Positions 1 to 5,559 of a stretch of DNA of 11,614 bases are shown piece after piece. A program made the translations under genes and the position numbers. The DNA comes from Bacteroidales bacterium (lineage in GTDB: Bacteria > Bacteroidota > Bacteroidia > Bacteroidales > NBLH01). The notes below the pieces were generated by a model that was not told where the DNA came from, searched no databases, and saw only the letters and a program-made list of their open reading frames with translations. Each line of letters opens with the position of its first letter. Position 1 is the stretch's first letter. The stretch covers positions 1 through 11,614 of the forward strand of contig JALWNR010000613.1 of NCBI GenBank assembly GCA_027083715.1, given 5' to 3'.

Positions 1-507
1 AGTTAGATGGAATGGAATTATTCATGTAGAACACTAATAACCAGCTTGTTGAGCCATAAGTATAATAAAATCAGTGAACTGCGAAGCACCTCACCGAAGG
101 CAATAATTCGGGTTAAGCAGACAAAGCAGAGCTTTGGAAAAGATAATTTTACCCGTAAAGCTTGGATTAGCTTCGACAATAGGCATCGGCAAGCAATATA
201 TATGAGTACATATTGATGACCTTTGCGGGATATAGAACAAATTAAAGGTGCCTATAATGCTGTTGCTCCACAACACATTACCAATAAAGAATTTATGAAA
301 ACTCTTGCTTCGGTATTGAATAAACCGTTTTGGTTTCTTAGGATTCCCGCTTTTGTTATAAAATTAATTTTTGGAGAAATGTCTGATATCTTACTAAAAG
401 GAAGCAGAGTATCCGCTCAAAAAATCAGGAATACAGGCTATAATTTCAAGTATCCGGAACTGAAAACAGCACTAATGGATTTATTAAACAATACCGATAA
501 TAGCTAA
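1..507 (+). pseudogene. Decayed 3' part of a TIGR01777-family NAD-dependent epimerase (SDR39U1/YfcH-like)
   Basis: The 3' end of a nucleotide-sugar-epimerase-like SDR gene is visible, but no single frame carries it. From 232 to 507 one frame reads cleanly as the C-terminal DUF1731-type domain, with GAYNAVAP, TNKEF, the proline-rich PFWFLRIPAF stretch, GEMSDILLKGSRV and a final KYPEL segment. Upstream the expected family sequence jumps frame. KAIIRV lies in the same frame at about 97-114, ALEKIILPVKLGLAS then IGIGKQY in the next frame at 131-199, MS back in the first frame at 202-207, and VHIDDLCGI in the second frame at 206-232. A few residues between IEQI and GAYNAV also seem missing. An intact gene would need several small indels repaired, so no full domain could be translated. 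The N-terminal Rossmann part would lie left of the window. The alternative is poor base calling at a contig edge, because the damage is confined to the first ~230 bases. The family call is secure; the reason for the breakage is not. Confidence 0.82.
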
Positions 508-673
508 TTAGAAATAAATGAGGGAATACAACAAAAATCTATTGGCTTTTTTGCTTATTTTTGCATTTTATAAATAATATTAAACCGGATTAAATGAAAC
601 ATAGCTCGAAAGGAGCAAAAATCACAATAAAGACAATTAACTAATAATCAACAAGATACTAAATCACAAACAA
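508..673 (+). other. Intergenic leader region upstream of pyrH
   Basis: There is no gene here. A TATTTTTG at 556-563 matches the Bacteroidota -7 element TAnnTTTG exactly, but no TTTG lies at the proper distance upstream, so it is only a possible pyrH promoter with a leader of about 100 bases. A short GCTC/GAGC hairpin with a GAAAG loop lies at 604-616. It has no T-tract and lies too far from the ATG to be a ribosome binding site. The last 50 bases before pyrH are A-rich, as is common for leaders in this phylum. Confidence 0.35.
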
Positions 674-1378
674 ATGAAATACAAAAGAATATTATTAAAA
701 CTCAGCGGCGAAGCTCTGATGGGCAGTGAAGGCTATGGAATTGATGCAGATGTATTAAATATTTACGTAAAACAAGTTTCTGAAGTCGTTAAAAAAGGCA
801 CACAGGTAGGAATTGTTATTGGCGGTGGTAATATTTTTAGGGGCATGACCGGAACCGGAGAAGGTTTTGACCGTGTACTTGGCGACCAAATGGGCATGAT
901 GGCTACGGTAATTAACAGTATGGCACTACTGTCGGCATTTCGTAATATAGGACAAAAAGCACGCGTATTTACTGCTTTTAGTATCGAAAGCATCGGTGAA
1001 CGCTTTAGTAAGTTAAAAGCACTTAATGCGCTTGAAAGCGGCGAAGTGGCAATTTTTTCCGGAGGCACAGGGAATCCGTTTTTTACTACCGACAGTGCTT
1101 CGGCACTACGTGCCGTGGAAATTGAAGCCGATGTATTGCTGAAAGGCACCCGCGTGGATGGTATCTACACTGCTGATCCTGAAAAAGATCCGACAGCAAC
1201 CAAATTCGATGTGCTTAGTTTTGACGAGACCATTCAAAAGAACTTGAAAGTTATGGATCTGACAGCTTTTGCCTTATGCAAAGAAAATAAACTGCCGATT
1301 TTGGTTTTTGATATGAATACCGAAGGTAATTTAATGAAAGTACTCGAAGGTGATGATATCGGAACACTGGTAAGTTGA
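674..1378 (+). CDS. pyrH: UMP kinase (uridylate kinase)
   Basis: This 234-residue protein has the normal length for bacterial UMP kinase, the cytosolic hexameric enzyme that phosphorylates UMP to UDP with ATP in pyrimidine nucleotide synthesis. It belongs to the amino acid kinase fold. Diagnostic motifs are present in order: KLSGEAL near residues 9-15 (phosphate binding), GGGNIFRG at 50-57, DQMGMMATVINSMAL at 71-85, the UMP-binding GGTGNPFFTTD at 130-140, then RVDGIYTADP at 160-169 and KVMDLTAFALC at 192-202. The start is the first ATG, which gives the usual MKYKRILLKLSGEAL N-terminus; its leader is A-rich and lacks a Shine-Dalgarno sequence. In many bacteria pyrH is followed by frr and preceded by rpsB-tsf. 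Here a terminator follows at once and the upstream neighbour is a broken epimerase gene, so pyrH is probably its own transcription unit. Confidence 0.98.
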   Translation: MKYKRILLKLSGEALMGSEGYGIDADVLNIYVKQVSEVVKKGTQVGIVIGGGNIFRGMTGTGEGFDRVLGDQMGMMATVINSMALLSAFRNIGQKARVFTAFSIESIGERFSKLKALNALESGEVAIFSGGTGNPFFTTDSASALRAVEIEADVLLKGTRVDGIYTADPEKDPTATKFDVLSFDETIQKNLKVMDLTAFALCKENKLPILVFDMNTEGNLMKVLEGDDIGTLVS

Positions 1379-1389
1379 GAAATAAAAAA

Positions 1390-1424
1390 CGAGCGTATTT
1401 TCGTACGCTCGCTCTTTTATTTTT
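1390..1424. terminator. Bidirectional intrinsic terminator between pyrH and cheW
   Basis: An 8-bp perfect stem, CGAGCGTA (1390-1397) with TACGCTCG (1404-1411), encloses a TTTTCG loop. On the plus strand it is followed by the T-rich run CTTTTATTTTT, 11 bases after the pyrH stop. On the minus strand the same stem is followed by GTTTTTTATT, so it can also end the converging cheW-like transcript, whose stop lies at 1438. Confidence 0.88.
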
Positions 1425-1437
1425 GACTAAAAAATAA

Positions 1438-1989
1438 TTATTCTTCTTTATTTTCTTCCAAACTTTTTTCGTTTTCTTCCATTTCAGGTACTATATCATT
1501 ATCGGAACTGGAACGCATAAAATTAATTTCATCTAATGAAAATACGGTATCAATATCGATAATCATAATAAAATTATCATTCCTATTCACAATACCGGTG
1601 ATAAATTCCGAATGATATTTGCTTCCAAGATTTGGAGGAGGTAATATTTCATCATCGTTAAATTCTAAAACCTCTAAAACTCTGTCAACCAGTACACCTA
1701 CTAATAGCGAATCATCATCGAGCTTAATGTCCATTACCACAATACAAGTATCTTTGGTAAACTCAACCGGAGGCATACCCATTTTTACCTTTGTGTCAAT
1801 AACGGGTAAAACCTTTCCCCGCAAATTAATAATCCCTTTCATATAGCCGGGTGCACCCGGAACATCGGTAATTTTAGGTATTTCAAGTATATGTAATAGC
1901 TTGTTTACATGACATGCAAAAATTTCTTCCCCTAATTCAAAAGTCAGGTAAGACCTTATTTCCATGTTTGTATCAATATATGCTGCCAT
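1438..1989 (-). CDS. cheW: CheW-like chemotaxis coupling protein, single domain with acidic tail
   Basis: The 183-residue protein is a single CheW-like domain (about residues 10-155). CheW links methyl-accepting receptors to the CheA histidine kinase at the inner membrane. Visible landmarks are YLTFELGEEIFACHVNKLLHI near 14-34, the VPGAPGYMKGIINLRGK core at 43-59, LPVID at 61-65, a VGVLVDRVLEVLEF strand at 97-110, and the closing ITGIVNRNDNFIMIIDID at 130-147. After the domain is an acidic, low-complexity tail (160-183) rich in Glu, Asp, Asn and Ser that the usual ~150-170-residue CheW lacks. No cheA, receptor, cheR, cheB or cheY gene is nearby, so it is an orphan here and its partner cannot be named. 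The ATG at 1989 is used; Met9 is an alternative that would still keep the domain. A TATATTTA at 2002-2009 (read on this strand) is a weak -7 candidate. Domain identity is firm; a true chemotaxis role is inference. Confidence 0.9.
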   Translation of the reverse strand: MAAYIDTNMEIRSYLTFELGEEIFACHVNKLLHILEIPKITDVPGAPGYMKGIINLRGKVLPVIDTKVKMGMPPVEFTKDTCIVVMDIKLDDDSLLVGVLVDRVLEVLEFNDDEILPPPNLGSKYHSEFITGIVNRNDNFIMIIDIDTVFSLDEINFMRSSSDNDIVPEMEENEKSLEENKEE

Positions 1990-2100
1990 TGTTGGTAGTT
2001 TTAAATATAATATGCTAATTTAAACCCGAAATTTACAAAGTTTTCAAATATAATAAAATATTTCTATAAATTTACATGTATTTAGCAAAATTGTATAATA

Positions 2101-2937
2101 ATGAATATTGATGAGAGTATAAACAAGGCAGCTATACAGATAAAAAATGCAGATGCGATATTAATAACTGCCGGTGCAGGTATTGGTGTTGATTCCGGTT
2201 TGCCGGATTTTCGTGGTAATAAAGGTTTTTGGAAAGCTTATCCGCCTATTGCCAAATTAGGTATCTCTTTTAGTGAAATGGCTAACCCAATGTGGTTTGA
2301 ACGTAACCCAAAACTTGCTTGGGCTTTTTACGGGCACCGACTAAACCTATACCGTAAAACAACACCTCACAAAGGTTTTGAGCTGATGTTAAATTGGGCT
2401 CAAAAAAAAGAACTTGGATATTTTATATTTACATCCAATGTGGATGGACAATTTCAAAAAGCTGGTTTTGATGATAATTCTATTTATGAAGTACATGGTT
2501 CCATTCATCATTTTCAGTGTATAAAGCCTTGTTCTCACCATATTTGGGATGCTTCTAACAGTAACGTTAATTTAGATATGGAAACTTTTCAAGCATTAGA
2601 ACCCTTACCACATTGTCCTAACTGTAATGCAATAGCACGCCCTAACATTTTAATGTTTGGCGATTGGTCTTGGCTTTCGGATAGAAGCAGCTTACAAAGT
2701 AGCCGTTATCACCAATGGTTAGATCGATTGCAAAAAGAAAAAGCTCGATTAGTAATTATTGAATCAGGTGCAGGACAAGCTGTGCCAACTGTACGTATGG
2801 AATCTGAAAGTGTTTTCAGAAACATGAATGCTGATTTTATTCGTATTAATCCTCGAGATTATGATGCACCCGCCGGAGCTATAAGTATTTCATTGGGAAC
2901 AAAAGAAGCATTAGAAGCTATTGAAGCTTATTTATAA
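2101..2937 (+). CDS. Sir2-family NAD-dependent protein deacetylase (divergent sirtuin)
   Basis: This 278-residue cytosolic protein covers a whole single-domain sirtuin, an enzyme that removes acyl groups from lysine using NAD+, giving nicotinamide and O-acyl-ADP-ribose. Seen in order: the NAD-binding TAGAGIGVDSGLPDFRG at residues 23-39, TSNVDGQFQKAG at 111-122, catalytic His132 in EVHGS, two cysteine pairs (C140 and C144; C172 and C175) fitting the structural zinc site, and ARPNILMFGD at 179-188. The motifs drift from classical sirtuins. TSNVD replaces TQNID, so the Gln that commonly lines the nicotinamide pocket is Ser, and the late GTS motif appears to be replaced by ESGAG (221-225) followed by AVPTVR. 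The catalytic His is kept, unlike in SirTM-type ADP-ribosylating sirtuins, so deacylation is plausible. The gene is divergent from cheW and not followed closely by a same-operon partner. The start is the ATG at 2101 after an A/T-rich leader; a TAAATTTA at 2067-2074 is a weak -7 candidate. Confidence 0.93.
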   Translation: MNIDESINKAAIQIKNADAILITAGAGIGVDSGLPDFRGNKGFWKAYPPIAKLGISFSEMANPMWFERNPKLAWAFYGHRLNLYRKTTPHKGFELMLNWAQKKELGYFIFTSNVDGQFQKAGFDDNSIYEVHGSIHHFQCIKPCSHHIWDASNSNVNLDMETFQALEPLPHCPNCNAIARPNILMFGDWSWLSDRSSLQSSRYHQWLDRLQKEKARLVIIESGAGQAVPTVRMESESVFRNMNADFIRINPRDYDAPAGAISISLGTKEALEAIEAYL

Positions 2938-2984
2938 ATTTTTTCTACACATTTTAACAGTGTATTCGTTGTGTATCAACAGAT

Positions 2985-2999
2985 ATAAATATTATTTAT
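2985..2999. promoter_or_regulatory. AT-rich 7-1-7 inverted repeat upstream of the dps promoter (possible operator)
   Basis: ATAAATA-T-TATTTAT is a perfect 7-1-7 palindrome, 20 bases upstream of the -33 element of dps. The 7-1-7 layout is that of Fur/PerR-family boxes, and dps-type genes are under PerR in Bacillus and OxyR in Bacteroides. The bases do not match a PerR box closely, and AT-rich DNA yields such palindromes by chance, so an operator role is tentative. Confidence 0.3.
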
Positions 3000-3019
3000 T
3001 TGTTTATAAAAATTATTGA

Positions 3020-3051
3020 TTTGTTTTATATCGATTTAATCCCGACTTTTG
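3020..3051 (+). promoter_or_regulatory. Promoter of dps (Bacteroidota -33/-7 type)
   Basis: TTTG at 3020-3023 is followed after 20 bases by GACTTTTG at 3044-3051, matching TAnnTTTG at all fixed positions but the first. Transcription would start near 3058, giving a leader of about 30 bases to the ATG at 3090. This placement also argues against the in-frame TTG at 3063 as the start. Confidence 0.65.
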
Positions 3052-3089
3052 TCATAGATTAATTGTTGAACTTAAAAAAACGAAAAATT

Positions 3090-3554
3090 ATGAACAGAAT
3101 AGGATTAAATACGCAAAACAGTAAAGAATTAGCAGAAAAATTAAATAACCTTTTGGCAAACTATCAGGTTTTTTACATGAATACACGTGGTTTGCACTGG
3201 AACATTAAAGGTGAAAAGTTTTTTGAATTGCATGCAAAGTTTGAAGAGTTGTATAATGATTTATTTTTAAAAATTGATGAAATTGCCGAAAGAATTTTGA
3301 CATTGGCAGAGACTCCTTATCACAGTTACACACAGTTCCTGGAAGTATCAGAAGTTAAGGAGGCTGTAAATGTTACGGGAGCCAAAGAATCAGTACAAAC
3401 CATACTCAATGCTTTTGAGCTGTTGTTAAAAAAGCAGCGTGAAATTCTTACACTTAGTGATGAGGCAGATGATGAGGGAACTAATGCATTGATGAGCGAT
3501 TACATTCGTGAGCAGGAAAAACTGGTTTGGATGTACTCAGCATTTATGGCATAA
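3090..3554 (+). CDS. dps: Dps family DNA-binding ferritin-like protein
   Basis: The 154-residue protein has the length and motifs of Dps, a dodecameric ferritin-like cage that oxidises Fe(II) with hydrogen peroxide, stores the iron and shields DNA in starvation or oxidative stress. The inter-subunit ferroxidase ligands are all present: His36 in the HWN motif, His48, Asp63 and Glu67. Their spacings (12, 15, 4) equal those of the Listeria protein (His31, His43, Asp58, Glu62). The surrounding HWNIKGEKFFELHAKFEELY and DEIAERI stretches are typical. The N-terminus is short, without a lysine-rich tail, so DNA binding by that route is uncertain. I chose the ATG at 3090; the frame is open back to a TTG at 3063, but that would fall about 5 bases from the predicted transcript start. 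The gene is monocistronic, with its own promoter and a strong terminator. Confidence 0.96.
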   Translation: MNRIGLNTQNSKELAEKLNNLLANYQVFYMNTRGLHWNIKGEKFFELHAKFEELYNDLFLKIDEIAERILTLAETPYHSYTQFLEVSEVKEAVNVTGAKESVQTILNAFELLLKKQREILTLSDEADDEGTNALMSDYIREQEKLVWMYSAFMA

Positions 3555-3570
3555 AGCTAGTTTTATTAAT

Positions 3571-3604
3571 AAAAAAAGCATGAACAAAAGTTCATGCTTT
3601 TTTT
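3571..3604. terminator. Bidirectional intrinsic terminator between dps and tRNA-Leu
   Basis: A 15-bp perfect stem, AAAAAAAGCATGAAC (3571-3585) with GTTCATGCTTTTTTT (3590-3604), encloses an AAAA loop. The T-run serves dps on the plus strand. On the minus strand the complementary T-run serves the tRNA transcript, whose mature 3' base is at 3606, one base from the stem. Confidence 0.93.
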
Positions 3605-3605
3605 G

Positions 3606-3687
3606 TACCCGGAGCCGGGGTCGAACCGGCACTCCCGAAGGAACTGGTTTTTGAGACCAGCGCGTCTACCAATTCCGCCATCCGGGC
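3606..3687 (-). tRNA. trnL-CAA: tRNA-Leu (anticodon CAA)
   Basis: An 82-base class II tRNA folds on the minus strand. The acceptor stem pairs GCCCGGA (3687-3681) with TCCGGGT (3613-3607), with a G-U first pair, and A at 3606 is the discriminator base. The D stem is GCG/CGC with a GGTAGA loop. The anticodon stem CTGGT/ACCAG encloses CTCAAAA, giving anticodon CAA (3653-3651), which reads UUG. A long variable arm with a TTCC/GGAG stem and a TTCG tetraloop is typical of leucine tRNAs, and the T arm is GCCGG-TTCGACC-CCGGC. The 3' CCA is not encoded. Confidence 0.97.
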
Positions 3688-3702
3688 TTATGAATCGGAC
3701 TG

Positions 3703-3732
3703 CAAAATTAATAATAGTTCCCTATTTGCAAA
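3703..3732 (-). promoter_or_regulatory. Promoter of tRNA-Leu (Bacteroidota -33/-7 type)
   Basis: Read on the minus strand, TTTG (3732-3729) is followed after 18 bases by TAATTTTG (3710-3703), a perfect TAnnTTTG. The transcript would start near 3696, about 9 bases before the mature tRNA 5' end. This is the best promoter match in the window. Confidence 0.78.
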
Positions 3733-3786
3733 ATTATTTGAAACAATTTTTCTTTCAATATTATAGATTCAGGCAAAGGAAAAAAT

Positions 3787-5190
3787 CTACCATCCGCCTC
3801 CTAATGCTTTGTATAGTTTCAAATAAGCACGTAAATATTCATCAAAAGTCTGAACTGCAATAAGTTCTGCGTCAAAAAGTTGTCGGTTTGACTCCAAAAC
3901 TTCCAGATAGCTGGTAACACCGCGGTCATATCGTGCTTTAGACAAGCGCAGCGCATTTTCAGCAGCACTCACTTGTCTTCTGCGTGCTTCCAGTTCATTT
4001 TTATAAGTACTGATTTCTACCAATGCATCTTCTACTTCTTTAAATGCAGTGAGTACCGTTTTTTCATAAGTCAGCAGCATTTGTTTGGTACGTTCACGTT
4101 CCACATCTACGCGGCGCTTGTTTTTGTTAAAGTTAAACAATGGTCCGAGCATTTGTCCGCCAACCGACCAAATAAGACCGTCTGCCGAGGTTAGAGTACT
4201 TAATTCATTACTCCCTACACCAAACATAGCTGTAAGGCTAAACGAAGGAAAACGCATGGCTTGTGCCACACCAATTTGTGCATTTTGAGCAGCCAGCATT
4301 TGTTCAGCTTCACGGATATCGGGTCTGCGTTCAATCAGCTGTGATGGTAATCCCGGCGGAACTTCCGGTGGAACAATTTGTTTGCTTAATTTAGCTTCTG
4401 TAACAACTTCACCTGGATTTTCACCAATTAACAAGCGAAGGATGTACTCTGTTTTTTTTATGAGGCGTTCATAAAGATAAATGGCAGCCTCGGCTTGTGC
4501 CTCCTGTATTTGTGCTTGATTAACATCTATTTCAGGAACAATTCCTTTTTCAAAACGCGCGGTAATTATTTCCAGGTAGGCTTTGCGCGATTCGTAAGTT
4601 TTTTGTGCAATACCGTGCCTTGCTTTATAATCCAGTAAAAGAAAATAATTGCTTATTACATCTGATATCAGGCTAAGCATTATTTTATGCTGACTATATT
4701 CCGTAGCTAAAAGTGAAGCTTTTGCCGATTCTGTTGCACGCCTCACTTTACCCCAAAAGTCAATTTCCCAGGATAATACCGGGGCAATAGAAAAACGGTC
4801 TAATGATTCGTTCGTAGGTCCCAGCAAGTTCATTTTTGAATTTGTAGCTTCTGCACTGATATCTACTTTGGGATATAAATCGGCTTTTACGTAACCGAGG
4901 TTTGCACGAGCTTCTTCCAGTCGTGAAATAGCAATCAGATAATCCTGATTATTAGCTATTGCCTTTTTTATCAGTTCTTGAAGATTACTGTCCTGAAACA
5001 GTTCCCACCAGGCAAGATTCATCAACGAATCGTTATAAACGCTGTCATAAACAAGGGTATCGCCTTTTAAGCTATCGTTTAAAAATGCCTGAGGATTATT
5101 CAAAACAGGCTTCTTAAAATTAGGACCCATTTTACAGCTTGCAACCATCAGCAAGATGAAAAAGCTAAGATATATTAAAAATTTTTTCAT
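3787..5190 (-). CDS. RND efflux outer membrane factor, NodT/OprM-type TolC-family lipoprotein
   Basis: This 467-residue protein is the outer membrane channel of a tripartite efflux pump, forming a trimeric beta-barrel plus periplasmic alpha-helical tunnel. The N-terminus is a lipoprotein signal, MKKFLIYLSFFILLMVASC, with the lipidated cysteine at position 19. Two outer membrane efflux (OEP) repeats follow, about 60-250 and 285-460. Family landmarks are WWELFQDSNLQELIKKAIANN near 61-81, SWEIDFWGKVRRATESAKA at 140-158, IERRPDIREAEQ at 286-297, and the second-repeat segment ARYDRGVTSYLEVLESNRQLF at about 419-439. The closing GGGW is typical of the NodT group. Length is normal and the frame is intact. 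It is the last gene of the adaptor-pump-channel set on this strand but lies 369 bases after the pump gene, an unusually long gap within such an operon. No clear terminator follows before the tRNA region. Confidence 0.95.
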   Translation of the reverse strand: MKKFLIYLSFFILLMVASCKMGPNFKKPVLNNPQAFLNDSLKGDTLVYDSVYNDSLMNLAWWELFQDSNLQELIKKAIANNQDYLIAISRLEEARANLGYVKADLYPKVDISAEATNSKMNLLGPTNESLDRFSIAPVLSWEIDFWGKVRRATESAKASLLATEYSQHKIMLSLISDVISNYFLLLDYKARHGIAQKTYESRKAYLEIITARFEKGIVPEIDVNQAQIQEAQAEAAIYLYERLIKKTEYILRLLIGENPGEVVTEAKLSKQIVPPEVPPGLPSQLIERRPDIREAEQMLAAQNAQIGVAQAMRFPSFSLTAMFGVGSNELSTLTSADGLIWSVGGQMLGPLFNFNKNKRRVDVERERTKQMLLTYEKTVLTAFKEVEDALVEISTYKNELEARRRQVSAAENALRLSKARYDRGVTSYLEVLESNRQLFDAELIAVQTFDEYLRAYLKLYKALGGGW

Positions 5191-5559
5191 TGATAATTTT
5201 TATAGTGTTGAAATATTGGTCAGGTTAATTTAATTTTTAAAATTTTGCGTACCTTAATGAATTAATTGTTTGGTAAATATAAGCTAATAGTAAATGCTTA
5301 ATTGCGATGCATGTTTCTAATATACATTAATTATCATCATTACTTGCACCACTCACTGGTTTCGCGTCGCTTTAACACCCCACATTTCGTTTCGCTATAT
5401 CCGGGGCTAAATTATGTCGCCCTTACAGGGCTAAAAAAATAAAGCATACTCATAAACAAAAAACATTTTGCAATTTTATTAGAACTCTCATTTCATTATG
5501 GTTTTTTAGCTAAATTTCAATAAACTACTATGCTAAAAATTACTTTTAGCTTTTAACAT
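5191..5559. other. 369-base gene-free gap inside the efflux operon
   Basis: No coding region is supported. The centre (about 5341-5440) is a GC-richer repeat-like block, described separately. Just after the pump stop codon lies a 7-bp hairpin, GCTAAAA (5532-5538) with TTTTAGC (5544-5550), without a T-tract; it might slow decay or weakly attenuate the transcript. I see no convincing -33/-7 pair for the outer membrane factor gene in 5191-5330, which is plain AT-rich DNA. Confidence 0.6.
5341..5440. repeat. Putative dispersed intergenic repeat (REP-like) with small inverted repeats
   Basis: A block clearly richer in G and C than its AT-rich flanks holds two paired segments. GCCCT-TAC-AGGGC (5419-5431) is a perfect 5-bp hairpin. 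CCCC (5378-5381) can pair with GGGG (5403-5406) across a segment containing TTTCGTTTCGC. A related string, TTTCGCGTCGC, lies at 5360-5370. The overall pattern, a GCCCTGTAAGGGC hairpin next to a GGGGC...GTGGGG pair when read on the minus strand, resembles short multi-copy intergenic repeats I recall from Bacteroidota genomes. There is only one copy in the window, so dispersal cannot be shown here. It lies between the pump and channel genes and encodes nothing credible. Confidence 0.5.

Noticed and set aside
223..507. A stand-alone 94-residue gene starting at a TTG
   Set aside because: It is the C-terminal piece of a TIGR01777 epimerase whose upstream part is visible in other frames, so it is a remnant and not a separate small gene.
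604..616. GCTC-GAAAG-GAGC hairpin upstream of pyrH as a terminator or ribosome binding site
   Set aside because: The stem is only 4 bp, no T-run follows, and it lies almost 60 bases from the start codon.
763..1149. A 128-residue open frame opposite pyrH
   Set aside because: It is antisense to conserved pyrH codons, resembles no known family and has no promoter; a shadow frame.
2101..2937. Sir2 protein as part of an anti-phage defence system (Thoeris, DSR or Sir2-Argonaute type)
   Set aside because: It is a single-domain enzyme with deacetylase motifs, no effector domain, and no TIR, SLOG, Argonaute or other defence partner nearby.
3063..3089. Upstream TTG start adding nine residues to Dps
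   Set aside because: It would leave a leader of about 5 bases from the predicted transcript start, and the added residues are not typical; the ATG at 3090 fits better.
3738..3760. TTGAAA/TTTCAA inverted repeat as the terminator of the efflux operon
   Set aside because: The stem is short and AT-only, and no T-run follows on the minus strand.
3594..3863. An 89-residue open frame over the tRNA-Leu gene
   Set aside because: It reads through the complement of the tRNA, its promoter and the end of the outer membrane factor gene; not a credible protein.
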